Assembly (NCBI GenBank): GCA_052169395.1
Contig: JBQNCN010000001.1
Span: 62,001-126,000 of the forward strand
Length of the DNA stretch: 64,000 bases
Direction: 5' to 3'
Origin: Fimenecus sp052169395
GTDB lineage: Bacteria; Bacillota; Clostridia; Oscillospirales; Acutalibacteraceae
This document shows, one piece after another, positions 1 through 8,232 of the stretch. The translations under genes were made by a program, and so were the position numbers. The notes below the pieces were generated by a model, which worked only from the letters and a program-made list of their open reading frames with translations, had not been told where the DNA came from and ran no database searches. How positions within the stretch are numbered: position 1 is the first letter of the stretch; each line of letters starts with the position of its first letter.

Positions 1-541
1 CTGTACCTATGTCAAGAACGGTATCATTATTTTTTAAATGCTTTTCAAGTAGGCTGATGCACATTGAAGTTGTTTCGTGAGAGCCTGTTCCAAATGAAAG
101 TCCGGGTTCGATATTTAAAATTTTTCTATTTTCGGGATTGTCAATGTTTTTTATCCATAATGGCTTTATTAAAATGTTTTTTCCAACATTTAGCGGCTTA
201 TAGAATTTTTTCCAATTGTTTCTGTAATCTTCAGACTTTAAAAGCTTGTTTTTTATGTTATATGAAATATCCGCACTGTCCAGGCTTGCTCTTAAAAAGA
301 GAGATGATTCATCCGTATTATCTTCTTCAGGGAAATATATATGAATCAAAGCTTTGCTTCTGTCTTTTTTTAAAAGCTCATCATCAATTAAGTCAATATG
401 TGCTATTTCATCAGCATCCTGCTCCAAACAGGAATAATCTTCAGTATAAATACCATATGGAACCACCATATTTGCAATGGCTTCCGCTGTTTCAAGGTCA
501 TTGATATTTATTTCAAGTATCATTTCATTATAATTTTCCAT
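1..541 (-). CDS. prmA: Ribosomal protein L11 methyltransferase (5' part)
   Basis: PrmA methylates amino groups of ribosomal protein L11 using S-adenosylmethionine. The reading frame runs on the minus strand from an ATG at 541 and leaves the window at base 1, so only about 180 N-terminal residues are visible. Seen: an N-terminal substrate-binding type domain with the stretch IAHIDLIDDELL, then NIEPGLSFGTGSHETT, the signature just before the SAM fold, and the first SAM motif VLDIGTG at the edge. A second possible start, an in-frame ATG at 523, would fit the usual family N terminus better. No Shine-Dalgarno site precedes either start. It is divergent from ackA. Identity is secure from the GTGSHETT motif; the start is not. 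Confidence 0.88.
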   Translation of the reverse strand, partial: MENYNEMILEININDLETAEAIANMVVPYGIYTEDYSCLEQDADEIAHIDLIDDELLKKDRSKALIHIYFPEEDNTDESSLFLRASLDSADISYNIKNKLLKSEDYRNNWKKFYKPLNVGKNILIKPLWIKNIDNPENRKILNIEPGLSFGTGSHETTSMCISLLEKHLKNNDTVLDIGT

Positions 542-548
542 ATTATAA

Positions 549-554
549 ATTATA
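549..554 (-). promoter_or_regulatory. Candidate -10 box of prmA, giving a leaderless start
   Basis: A perfect TATAAT on the minus strand ends seven bases before the ATG at 541, so the predicted start of transcription falls on or next to the start codon. There is no Shine-Dalgarno site in between. The matching -35 is weak, so this is a suggestion only. Confidence 0.35.
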
Positions 555-586
555 CTACATAACCGTTTTTTTTGAAAGTTAAAAAC

Positions 587-615
587 TTGAAAAGATATGT
601 ATTGCAGTATATAAT
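587..615 (+). promoter_or_regulatory. Promoter of ackA
   Basis: TTGAAA at 587-592 and TATAAT at 610-615 are separated by 17 bases, a near-consensus sigma-A promoter. Transcription would start near 622, leaving a leader of about 23 bases that carries the AGGAG site at 633-637. Confidence 0.75.
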
Positions 616-644
616 TTATTAAAATAAATATTAGGAGCAGTTTA

Positions 645-1865
645 GTGAAAATTCTTGTTATAAATGCAGGTAGCTCAAGTCTTAAATATCAGCTTATAGA
701 TATGGATGGAGAAAAGCTTCTTGCAAAGGGAAATTGTGAAAGAATCGGTGATGAGAGAAGTACTTTGAGCGGTAAAACCGCAAACGGAGCAAAGTTTAAA
801 AAAGAAGTTTTTATGAAAACGCATATTGACGCTTTTAATGAAGTGAAAAATATTTTAACATGTGGTGAATATAAAGTTATTAATGACCTTTCAGAAATTT
901 CTGCAGTAGGACATAGAGTTGTTCAAGGAGGTGCCTTATTCAATAAATCTTGTATTGTAAATGATGAAGTGGTAACAGGTATTGAAAGTCTTATAAGTCT
1001 TGCTCCGCTTCATAATCCTGCGCATATTATGGGCATAAAGGCTGCAACAGAGCTTTTTGGTTCTTCTGTTCCACAGGTTGTTGTTTTTGATAATGCTTTT
1101 CATAGTACAATGCCTGAAAAGGCATTTATGTATGCTTTGCCTTATAAATATTATGAAAAGTACGCCGTAAGAAAGTACGGCGCACACGGAACATCACATA
1201 GATATGTAAGTGCTGAATGTGCTAAATATTTTGACGGTAAAAAAGATTTGAAAATTATTACCTGTCATTTAGGTAACGGGTCTTCAATAACAGCTGTAAA
1301 AAACGGTAAATGCATTGATACTTCAATGGGACTTACCCCTGTAGACGGCTTGGTTATGGGGACCAGAACAGGAATAATTGACCCGTCGGCAGTCTTATAT
1401 GTTATGGAAAAAGAAAACCTTACTCCTTCTGAAATGAGTACGATTATAAACAAAAAATCCGGTTATTTAGGGCTTACAGACGGTTATTCTTCAGATGACC
1501 TTGACCTTACCATAGCGGCTTCAAAAGGCGATGAAAAATGTAAGCTTGCAAGGGAAATGCAGCAGTATGGTATAGTAAAGTTTATAGGTGCTTATACAGC
1601 TGCCTTAAATGGAGTGGATGCAATTGTTTTTACAGGTGGAATAGGTGAGAATGCCGCAGATACCCGAAAGGTTGTTTGCAGTGGAATCTCAGATTTTCTT
1701 GGCGTTGAAATAAATGATGAGATGAATGAAAAGTTTGTAAGAGGTGTAGGAGGAGAAATTTCAACTGAAAATTCAAAGGTGAGAGTTTTTGTTATTCCTA
1801 CAAATGAAGAGCTTATGATTGCAAGAGATACAAAAGCTCTTGTAGAAGGTAAAGTATTAGATTAA
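645..1865 (+). CDS. ackA: Acetate kinase
   Basis: AckA interconverts acetyl phosphate plus ADP and acetate plus ATP in the cytoplasm; in fermenters it is the ATP-yielding end of acetate production. At 406 residues it has normal family length. Motifs in order: NAGSSSLKYQ (residue 7 on), GHRVVQGG (about 89), DNAFHSTMP, HGTSH (about 180), MGTRTGI (about 238) and TGGIGENAAD (about 330), all characteristic of the acetate kinase fold. The start is GTG at 645, set by AGGAG seven bases upstream. No phosphotransacetylase gene lies beside it. It has its own promoter and a strong terminator, so it looks monocistronic. Confidence 0.97.
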   Translation: MKILVINAGSSSLKYQLIDMDGEKLLAKGNCERIGDERSTLSGKTANGAKFKKEVFMKTHIDAFNEVKNILTCGEYKVINDLSEISAVGHRVVQGGALFNKSCIVNDEVVTGIESLISLAPLHNPAHIMGIKAATELFGSSVPQVVVFDNAFHSTMPEKAFMYALPYKYYEKYAVRKYGAHGTSHRYVSAECAKYFDGKKDLKIITCHLGNGSSITAVKNGKCIDTSMGLTPVDGLVMGTRTGIIDPSAVLYVMEKENLTPSEMSTIINKKSGYLGLTDGYSSDDLDLTIAASKGDEKCKLAREMQQYGIVKFIGAYTAALNGVDAIVFTGGIGENAADTRKVVCSGISDFLGVEINDEMNEKFVRGVGGEISTENSKVRVFVIPTNEELMIARDTKALVEGKVLD

Positions 1866-1874
1866 ATTGCTATA

Positions 1875-1912
1875 AAATACTCAAAAGCGATTTTTTGCTT
1901 TTGAGTATTTTT
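1875..1912 (+). terminator. Rho-independent terminator of ackA
   Basis: A 13-bp stem (AATACTCAAAAGC pairing with GCTTTTGAGTATT) with an eight-base loop is followed by a T run, 10 bases after the ackA stop. Confidence 0.9.
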
Positions 1913-1974
1913 GTTTACATTAAATTAATACTTTACCTCTTTTTATATGTTAACATAAAAAATATGAGGTATTT

Positions 1975-2649
1975 ATGAAAGTTGCTTCGAATAAAATAAC
2001 ATATAATAAAATGTTTTGGCTGTTTATATTTGGCAGTCTTTTTGGTGTTTTGCTTGAAGGAGTATTTTGCCGTTTTAAATATGGTGCTTGGGAAACACAT
2101 ACCGTAACTATTTGGGGCGGATTTTGCATTATATATGGTTTTGGAATGTGCGGTTTTTATATAATTTCCGAATTTCTTAAAAATAAGAACAAAATATTGC
2201 AGTATGTAGCATTTGCAGTTGTTGCAGATGTTGTTGAGCTTTTATGCGGACTTATTCTTATGTATGGACTTAATATGCGCGCTTGGGACTATCGTATGCA
2301 TCACTTTAATATAGAAGGTCTTATAAGTCTTAAAATAACGCTTATCTGGGGAATTTACGGAATATTGTTTTGTTATTTGGCAAAACCTATGCTTGATAAG
2401 CTTTTGGAAAAAATGGAAAATAAAGCTTGGCATACCTTATGTGCAGCTTTATCTGTTTTTATGATTGTGAATTTTACTATTACCTTTGCCGCTATTGGAA
2501 GATGGTCGTCAAGGCATAAAAATATATCTCCAAGGAATAAAATTGAAACCATACTTGATGAAATATATCCTGATGATAAAATGCAAAAACGATTTTGTGA
2601 ATGGCATTTTTTAGATGAACCTTATAGAAATAGAACTGATAATTTATAG
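1975..2649 (+). CDS. CmpB-family (PF06541-like) integral membrane protein
   Basis: This is a 224-residue protein with about five hydrophobic segments (roughly residues 12-30, 45-65, 75-100, 115-135 and 150-172) and a charged C-terminal tail of about 50 residues. The N-terminal pattern FIFGSLFGVLLEGVFCRFKYG followed by a W-G-G-F segment is typical of the family called putative ABC transporter type IV, CmpB; the transport role is by family name only and no ATPase is beside it. The start is supported by GAGGT a few bases upstream. It ends at a palindromic terminator shared with the convergent oad operon. Family placement is from recalled pattern, function unknown. Confidence 0.7.
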   Translation: MKVASNKITYNKMFWLFIFGSLFGVLLEGVFCRFKYGAWETHTVTIWGGFCIIYGFGMCGFYIISEFLKNKNKILQYVAFAVVADVVELLCGLILMYGLNMRAWDYRMHHFNIEGLISLKITLIWGIYGILFCYLAKPMLDKLLEKMENKAWHTLCAALSVFMIVNFTITFAAIGRWSSRHKNISPRNKIETILDEIYPDDKMQKRFCEWHFLDEPYRNRTDNL

Positions 2650-2669
2650 TTATTGGGTTTAATTAAATT

Positions 2670-2705
2670 AAAACTCTTATTACCGATATCGGTAATAAGA
2701 GTTTT
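2670..2705. terminator. 36-bp perfect palindrome, bidirectional terminator
   Basis: Bases 2670-2705 form a perfect inverted repeat centred on GATATC, flanked by A and T runs on either side. It sits between two convergent genes, so it can terminate both the CmpB-like gene and the oad operon. Confidence 0.9.
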
Positions 2706-2724
2706 ATATTGTTGAAAATTGTTG

Positions 2725-3903
2725 TTAGTTTCCAAATGTAAGAAGGAGAAATCCTGCAGCAACTGCAGAACCTATAACACCTGCAACATTTGGTCCCATA
2801 GCGTGCATTAAGAGGAAATTTGTATTATTATATTTTCTTCCCTCGACTTGTGCAACCCTTGCTGCCATAGGCACTGCGGAAACTCCTGCAGCTCCAATAA
2901 GAGGATTTACTTTACCTTTGGTAATTAGATTTAAAAGTTTTGCGAAAAGTACTCCGCCTGCAGTTGAACCTGCAAATGCCAGAAGTCCGATTATAATAAT
3001 AAGAATGGTTTTAATTTGTAAAAATGCACTGCCTTCTGCAGTTGCACCTACAGTTAAGCCCAGCATAATTGTAACAATATTACACAATGCGTTCTGTGCA
3101 GTGTCTGAAAGCCTTTCTGTAACACCGCTTTCTTTGAACAGATTTCCAAGCATAAGCATTCCTATAAGTGGGGCAACAGATGGAAGTATAAGAACACATA
3201 AAACCGTAACTATAATAGGGAAAATTATTTTTTCAGCTTTTGAAACTGTACGTAGTTGTTCCATTTTTATTTCTCTCTCTTTTTTTGTAGTAAGAGCTTT
3301 CATTATAGGCGGTTGAATAAGAGGTATAAGCGCCATATATGAATATGCGGCAACAGCGATAGGGCCTAAAAGCTGTGGAGCAAGTTTTGAAGCAAGATAA
3401 ATTGCCGTAGGACCATCAGCCCCACCTATAATTCCTATTGAAGCGGCTTCTTGTGGAGAAAACATTCCTGTTGATATTGAAATAATGAATGCAATATAGA
3501 TACCAAGCTGTGCAGCTGCACCTAAAAGAAGACTTGACGGATTTGCAAGTAGGGGACCGAAGTCTGTCATTGCACCTACACCCATAAATATAAGACATGG
3601 AAAAATTTCAGATTTAACACCCGCATAAATAAGTCGAAATATACCCGTATCATACCATTTTGCTCCTTGTACTAAGGTTCCGCTTGTAGATGATGTTAAA
3701 AGCGGATCGTACATAAGTTGTGGATATAGATTTACAAGTAACATACCAAAAGCTATCGGAACTAAAAGCAAAGGCTCAAATTTTTTAACAATGGCAAGAA
3801 ATAACAGCATAAAAGCAACTGCTATCATTATCCAATTTTGCCAACTTAATGCAACAAAGCCTGAAGAGAGAAATATTCCTTTTAAAGCAGTTATAATTTC
3901 CAT
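2725..3903 (-). CDS. oadB: Na+-translocating decarboxylase, beta subunit
   Basis: This 392-residue polytopic membrane protein is the sodium channel and decarboxylation subunit of a biotin-dependent sodium pump: it releases CO2 from carboxybiotin and exports Na+. Diagnostic motifs are GGADGPTAIYLASKLAP (about residues 155-171, holding the conserved Asp of this family), GMLMLGNLFKESGVTERLSDTAQN, and the C-terminal AGVSAVPMAARVAQVEGRK. It is the last gene of the operon oadA-oadG-biotin carrier-oadB, nine bases after the carrier gene. The beta subunits of oxaloacetate, methylmalonyl-CoA and glutaconyl-CoA decarboxylases are very similar; the substrate is inferred from the OadA-type partner. Confidence 0.93.
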   Translation of the reverse strand: MEIITALKGIFLSSGFVALSWQNWIMIAVAFMLLFLAIVKKFEPLLLVPIAFGMLLVNLYPQLMYDPLLTSSTSGTLVQGAKWYDTGIFRLIYAGVKSEIFPCLIFMGVGAMTDFGPLLANPSSLLLGAAAQLGIYIAFIISISTGMFSPQEAASIGIIGGADGPTAIYLASKLAPQLLGPIAVAAYSYMALIPLIQPPIMKALTTKKEREIKMEQLRTVSKAEKIIFPIIVTVLCVLILPSVAPLIGMLMLGNLFKESGVTERLSDTAQNALCNIVTIMLGLTVGATAEGSAFLQIKTILIIIIGLLAFAGSTAGGVLFAKLLNLITKGKVNPLIGAAGVSAVPMAARVAQVEGRKYNNTNFLLMHAMGPNVAGVIGSAVAAGFLLLTFGN

Positions 3904-3911
3904 TTTATTCC

Positions 3912-4298
3912 TCAGTCGATGTAAGCTAAAATATCATCGGTATCAACTGCAGCACCCTTTGAAACTGTTATTGAAGTTATTGTGCCGTCTCGTGTTGCAA
4001 CAATTTCATTTTCCATTTTCATAGCTTCTAAAATCATAATGACATCTCCCGCTTTTACGGAATCACCTTTTTTTATATTTATTTTTAATATGCTGCCTGG
4101 CATCGGTGCTTTAACCGACTCTCCTGTTCCTGTAGTGACAGATGAGGTTTTATTAGGTTGATTTGTAGTTTGTGAGTTTGAAGATACTGTCGTTACAGGT
4201 GATGCTATGGTGTCGCTCATATTTGTAATAATCGCATTGTTGGTTTTGTCAACATCGACTTCATATATTTTACCGTTTAATGTTACTTGATATTTCAT
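3912..4298 (-). CDS. Biotin carrier subunit of the sodium pump
   Basis: This 128-residue protein carries the biotin that moves CO2 from the carboxyltransferase to the membrane subunit. The N-terminal 25 residues (MKYQVTLNGKIYEVDV) resemble the usual start of such carriers, residues 30-60 are a Thr/Ser/Asn-rich flexible linker, and residues 62-128 are a lipoyl/biotinyl domain with APMPGSI and EAMKMEN; Lys94 is the expected biotinylation site. The usual Ala/Pro linker is replaced by a Thr/Ser/Asn one. It shares its start base with the end of the oadG frame (4298) and is part of the operon. It is the part fused to OadA in enterobacteria. Confidence 0.93.
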   Translation of the reverse strand: MKYQVTLNGKIYEVDVDKTNNAIITNMSDTIASPVTTVSSNSQTTNQPNKTSSVTTGTGESVKAPMPGSILKINIKKGDSVKAGDVIMILEAMKMENEIVATRDGTITSITVSKGAAVDTDDILAYID

Positions 4299-4648
4299 TA
4301 TTTTTCCTCCTTTACAAGCTTAATGTAATTGAACTTTAAGCAGTCGATCGGTATTTCACTTTCATTACTCACTATTGCCATAATAACAGCGGCTGTTTTT
4401 TCGTCAACATCTATAAGTTCTATTTGTGGTTCAGTAAGTTGTGTTTGAATCTTGCTATTTATAGATGTTTCTTCAACTGTTTTCTCTTTTTTTAAAGTAA
4501 ACTTTAAAAAAAATTTTGACATCAGTGAAACTAAAACTGCAAGTATAATTAAAATAATAAATACAACAAGTATACCCGTTAAAGAAATATTAAGAGCTTG
4601 TCCTATTCCGATTTTATTTTCGTAAGTGGAAAGTATAAGAATATTCAT
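4298..4648 (-). CDS. oadG: Small membrane subunit of the sodium pump (OadG-like)
   Basis: A 116-residue protein with one N-terminal membrane segment (about residues 18-46, LNISLTGILVVFIILIILAV) and a cytoplasmic tail. OadG/delta subunits of this size anchor the carboxyltransferase to the membrane beta subunit. The tail contains AAVIMAIVSNE, similar to the end of clostridial OadG-like proteins. It lies between the carboxyltransferase and the carrier, four bases after the former. The low conservation of this family makes position and topology the main evidence. Confidence 0.8.
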   Translation of the reverse strand: MNILILSTYENKIGIGQALNISLTGILVVFIILIILAVLVSLMSKFFLKFTLKKEKTVEETSINSKIQTQLTEPQIELIDVDEKTAAVIMAIVSNESEIPIDCLKFNYIKLVKEEK

Positions 4649-4652
4649 GGTT

Positions 4653-6035
4653 TTAACCTATTTTTTTTATTGAATAAGTGAATGTGTTTTTCTTTTTTTC
4701 TTCTCTTTTTTTAAAGAATGATTTTGCTTGTTCAGGGAAAGCTATATATGAAAGAATATCTTCATCAGATTTTGAAAGACCGCTTATTTCAGTCTTTGCT
4801 TTTTCAAACATTGGTGGAAGTGTATCGGCAAATCGTCCTTGAATTTCACTTTTTCCGTCTAATACAAGTTTTTTTAATTCATTTGAGATTTTGCCGGGAG
4901 GAGAACCATATTCACCGTGAATATATGCTTTCACTTCTTTTGTGATATTTTTATATCTTGATCCGGTAAGTACATTTATTGTAGCTTGAACACCTACCAT
5001 TTGGCTCATCGGTGTAACAAGAGGTGGATATCCGAGATCTTTTCTTACTTTTGGCGTTTCAATCAATACTTCTGAAAATTTGTCAAGTTTGTTTTGAGCC
5101 TTCAGCTGTGCTACTAAATTTGAAAGCATTCCACCGGGAATTTGATATTCAAGAGCATTTGCATCTGTTGAAAGCACTAAGGGATTTAACAATCCGTTTT
5201 TTAAATACTCATCTCTTATCGGTTTAAAAAAATCATTTATTTCACTTAAAATAGATGTATCAAGTGAAACTTCATAGCCTTGTACCTTTAAAGCGTATGC
5301 GGTTGTTTCAGTTGAAACTTGTGATGTGCCGCCTGAAAAAGAAGAAATGGCTGTATCTATAATATCGCATCCCGCTTCAACAGCTTTTTGAATTGATATT
5401 TGTGCAAGACCTGTTGTTGCATGTGTGTGGAGAATTGTTGGAACTTTAACAGTTTCTTTAAGTGATTTGAACAAGTCATAAGAGGTTTGTGGATCTAAAA
5501 TACCGGCCATATCCTTAACACATATTGTTTGACAGCCTAAATTTTCAAGTTCCTTTGCATATTTTACAAAGGCATCAAGTGTATGAATGGGACTTGTGGT
5601 ATAACAGATTGTACCTGAAGCTATAGCACCATTTTTTAAAGTTTCGTCAATGGCTACTTTTATATTTTCAATATCATTTAAAGCATCAAAAATACGTATT
5701 ATATCAATACCGTTTTCAATGCTTTTTTTTACAAACATTCTTACCACATCATCTGGATAATGGTGGTAGCCTAATAAATTCTGACCTCTAAAAAGCATTT
5801 GAAGTTTTGTATTTTTGCATTTGGTTCTTATTTTTCTGAGTCTTTCCCACGGATCCTCATCTAGATAACGAAGACAGGAGTCAAATGTTGCCCCTCCCCA
5901 ACATTCAAGAGAATAGTAGCCTGCATTATCAATTTTTTCAAGAATTCCTTCAAATTTTTCAAAAGGAAGTCTTGTGGCAATAAGCGATTGCTGCGCATCT
6001 CTTAGAACGGTTTCTGTAAATTCAATTTTTCTCAT
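4653..6035 (-). CDS. oadA: Oxaloacetate decarboxylase carboxyltransferase (alpha) subunit
   Basis: This 460-residue enzyme transfers CO2 from oxaloacetate (or a related keto acid) to biotin. It has the pyruvate carboxylase type carboxyltransferase barrel: LRDAQQS with metal ligand Asp13, ECWGGATFD (residues 44-52), FRGQNLLGY, the carbamylated lysine in CVKDMAG (Lys174) and HTHATTG (His203, His205). The conserved C-terminal domain follows, but the biotin domain found at the C terminus of enterobacterial OadA is absent and is encoded separately. First gene of the operon; ATG at 6035 follows GGAGCGG. The enzyme class (PYC/OadA, not MmdA) is why oxaloacetate is preferred as substrate. Confidence 0.93.
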   Translation of the reverse strand: MRKIEFTETVLRDAQQSLIATRLPFEKFEGILEKIDNAGYYSLECWGGATFDSCLRYLDEDPWERLRKIRTKCKNTKLQMLFRGQNLLGYHHYPDDVVRMFVKKSIENGIDIIRIFDALNDIENIKVAIDETLKNGAIASGTICYTTSPIHTLDAFVKYAKELENLGCQTICVKDMAGILDPQTSYDLFKSLKETVKVPTILHTHATTGLAQISIQKAVEAGCDIIDTAISSFSGGTSQVSTETTAYALKVQGYEVSLDTSILSEINDFFKPIRDEYLKNGLLNPLVLSTDANALEYQIPGGMLSNLVAQLKAQNKLDKFSEVLIETPKVRKDLGYPPLVTPMSQMVGVQATINVLTGSRYKNITKEVKAYIHGEYGSPPGKISNELKKLVLDGKSEIQGRFADTLPPMFEKAKTEISGLSKSDEDILSYIAFPEQAKSFFKKREEKKKNTFTYSIKKIG

Positions 6036-6091
6036 AATTTACCGCTCCTTAAAATATTTGAAATGTATTAAATAACAAGAATTTTTGGTAA

Positions 6092-6120
6092 ATTATACAA
6101 TAATAAAGGTGATTTCACAA
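6092..6120 (-). promoter_or_regulatory. Promoter of the oad operon
   Basis: On the minus strand TTGTGA (6120-6115) and TATAAT (6097-6092) are exactly 17 bases apart, about 57 bases upstream of oadA. Confidence 0.65.
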
Positions 6121-6200
6121 TCTAAAAACAAAACAATATATAAAAATTGTCGTTAAGACAAAAAAGTTTAAAACAGAACATATTTTTTTGTGCTAATATG

Positions 6201-6263
6201 AAAAAATGAATATTTTTATTCATTTTTTGCTTAAAATAAAAAAGACGGCTTATACCGTCTTTT
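6201..6263 (-). terminator. Tandem hairpins ending the 6270-6827 gene
   Basis: The first hairpin (6241-6262, stem AAAGACGG/CCGTCTTT) is followed on the minus strand by a T run and is a typical terminator. A second, A/T-only hairpin with a 12-bp stem and TTTT loop lies at 6201-6228. Both stand upstream of the oad promoter and insulate it. Confidence 0.8.
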
Positions 6264-6269
6264 AAAATA

Positions 6270-6827
6270 TCAATTTTTAAATAAAATTCGTTTTCGATTT
6301 TCTCTGCTTTCTTTTATATAAAAATAAAAACTAAGTTTTACAGCAATAATAATGGCTACTGCATAATCAATTCTTCCGGCAGGAAAAAGTGCAATAATAG
6401 AAAAAAATAATGGAGCTTTGATTTTTAATAAAATTAGAATCCACTCAAAAACAATTATAAGTCTTGCTAATGGAAGAGCAGTAGAAACCGAATAACAAAG
6501 TGCTGCAGTTTGAAATTTAAGAGATACTTTTTTACCTTTATTTTTTACTATATCAAAATAATAGTGTTTGTCCTCAATTTCACATGAATCTATCGGTTTA
6601 AAAATAATATAAGCATAAATCGCTAAAATGAAATATATAATATATGTGATTAAATTTACCGTAATTAGACCTTTCCAGCCAAAATTAAAGCTTTGAACAA
6701 GAGGATTACCTTCTTTTTTTAAATCCGGTGTTGCTTTATAGGTTAAATACAAATCTGCAAGCGTTATAAGTAAATATAGTGAGGATAAAAAATAAAATGT
6801 TATTTTGTTTTTTTTCTTATAGTTCAT
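6270..6827 (-). CDS. DUF5658-like membrane protein, function unknown
   Basis: This 185-residue protein has about four membrane segments (residues 8-28, 52-75, 108-135 and 140-172). The first pair frames ADLYLTYKATPDLKKEGNPLVQ, a pattern (D-x-x-x-T ... E-x-NPL) seen in DUF5658-type proteins of unknown function. It is a single gene transcribed away from the PH-domain gene at 6912, with an AT-rich divergent spacer of 84 bases, and ends in a clear terminator. No function is assigned. Confidence 0.6.
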   Translation of the reverse strand: MNYKKKNKITFYFLSSLYLLITLADLYLTYKATPDLKKEGNPLVQSFNFGWKGLITVNLITYIIYFILAIYAYIIFKPIDSCEIEDKHYYFDIVKNKGKKVSLKFQTAALCYSVSTALPLARLIIVFEWILILLKIKAPLFFSIIALFPAGRIDYAVAIIIAVKLSFYFYIKESRENRKRILFKN

Positions 6828-6911
6828 ATCTCGTTATTTATTGAATAAGTATTTTAATTATTATATAATAATTTTATAATTATTGCATTATAAATAATTT
6901 TGAGGGAAAGA

Positions 6912-7832
6912 ATGAATAAGAACAGATATAAATCTTCGGTTAATAAGGTATACTATGTATTTTTGATAATTTATAACATTATCACTTTGTTGCTTTTAAC
7001 GTCTAAAATATTTGTGACAACTAATATTGCACTTTTAGGCGGACTTTTATTTCTTGTGATTGACATTTTTATTTTGCTTCCACAGTTCTTTTTAACGGAT
7101 TATGAATTTTGCGATGAATATTTAAAAATTACAGATTGGCCATGGCATGTTTATAAAATTAGATACGCTGACATGTTTGATATTAAGGATGGATCTTATA
7201 AAGCCGCAAGACGTCGTAAGGTAGCTCTTTCATTAAATACAATTGCAATAGGATATCAAGCAAAAAGTATAATTGAAAATAAAAATGTGAATATATATAT
7301 TTATGTTTCGCCTGATGATACTAAAAATTTTTTAGCGGAACTTACAAAAAGAGTAAGGGGAATTAATGAAAAGAGTTCATCATTTACTCAAAGTATTGAT
7401 GAAAATAGTGGAAAGCCCGTTATTGTTTTGTTGAATTCTATAATTAAAATATATTCAGTAATAGCAGGTTTTTTTGTAAAACTTTATAGGAAAATTCTGA
7501 AAAAACCTGTTATTGATGATAGGGTTGATAATAATACAGATATTAAAAATCAACTGGATAAATTTACAAAATTAGAAGAAAAAAAGGCTAAAGAAAAGAT
7601 TGAGGTTAAATCTAAAAATAAAGAAATTGAAAAAGTAAAGGTTTATGAAACTGAAAAATCTAACAAAATACAGAATAAAGATGTTTCTAAAAAAATGGTT
7701 TCAGAGCATAATAAGTCGATAATAATTAAAAAAATGGAAGAAAATGAGGAAAAAATAATAATCAATAATAATATAAATGAAAAATTTTCAATATTTAAAT
7801 CAATTGAAGATGAAGAAAAAAATCCTGAGTAA
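6912..7832 (+). CDS. Membrane protein with bacterial PH-like domain and charged tail
   Basis: The start is placed at ATG 6912 rather than the in-frame TTG at 6900, because GAGGG (6902-6906) lies at correct distance from the ATG and inside the longer frame. About 306 residues: two membrane segments (about 12-32 and 35-58), then a domain (about 62-145) with DEYLKITDWPWHVYKIRYADMFDI and a VNIYIYVSPDDTKNFL strand-helix end, like small bacterial PH domains. The last 110 residues are strongly Lys/Glu-rich and low in complexity, probably unstructured or coiled coil. The stop codon lies in the loop of the terminator shared with ridA. Function unknown. Confidence 0.6.
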   Translation: MNKNRYKSSVNKVYYVFLIIYNIITLLLLTSKIFVTTNIALLGGLLFLVIDIFILLPQFFLTDYEFCDEYLKITDWPWHVYKIRYADMFDIKDGSYKAARRRKVALSLNTIAIGYQAKSIIENKNVNIYIYVSPDDTKNFLAELTKRVRGINEKSSSFTQSIDENSGKPVIVLLNSIIKIYSVIAGFFVKLYRKILKKPVIDDRVDNNTDIKNQLDKFTKLEEKKAKEKIEVKSKNKEIEKVKVYETEKSNKIQNKDVSKKMVSEHNKSIIIKKMEENEEKIIINNNINEKFSIFKSIEDEEKNPE

Positions 7833-7848
7833 TTACTCAGGATTTTTT
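7820..7848. terminator. Shared terminator of convergent genes; stop codon lies in its loop
   Basis: A stem AAATCCTGAGTA pairing with TACTCAGGATTT is flanked by A and T runs. The TAA at 7830-7832 that ends the plus-strand gene is part of the hairpin, and the minus-strand ridA stop is at 7848, so one hairpin serves both directions. Confidence 0.85.
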
Positions 7849-8222
7849 TAAATTTCTGCAATCAGTTCTATTTCAACCAGTGAATTTTTTGGTAAATCAT
7901 TAACCGCAACACAAGAGCGTGCAGGTTTTGATATAAAGTATTTTTCATATATTTCGTTGAATTTTGCAAAGTCTGACATGTTTTTTAAAAAACATGTAGT
8001 TTTAAATACCTTTTTAAATGATGAATTTGCAGTATTTAAGACATTTTTCAGATTTTCGCATACCTGAACAGTTTGCTCTTCTATTGTGTTGCCCTGTATT
8101 TCATTTGTGTCAGGGTTTATTGCAATTTGTCCTGAAGTAAATAAGAGATTTTTTACAATTTTTGCGTGTGTATAAGGTCCTATTGCTTTAGGTGCTTGGT
8201 CGGAAATAACATCTTTAATCAT
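7848..8222 (-). CDS. ridA: RidA family imine/enamine deaminase
   Basis: RidA hydrolyses reactive 2-aminoacrylate and 2-aminocrotonate released by PLP enzymes such as threonine deaminase. The 124-residue length is standard. Family signatures: APKAIGPYTHA at residues 10-20, TSGQIA (29-34), and KPARSCVAV with the conserved Arg102 that binds the carboxylate. It lies 10 bases after ilvA in the same direction, so the enzyme making the toxic intermediates and the enzyme removing them are made together. The last gene of the operon. Confidence 0.95.
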   Translation of the reverse strand: MIKDVISDQAPKAIGPYTHAKIVKNLLFTSGQIAINPDTNEIQGNTIEEQTVQVCENLKNVLNTANSSFKKVFKTTCFLKNMSDFAKFNEIYEKYFISKPARSCVAVNDLPKNSLVEIELIAEI

Positions 8223-8232
8223 TTAATTTCTC

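Noticed and set aside
64..504. Plus-strand 146-codon open frame at the left end
   Set aside because: It is the antisense of prmA, whose minus-strand frame holds clear family motifs; composition of the plus frame is not protein-like.
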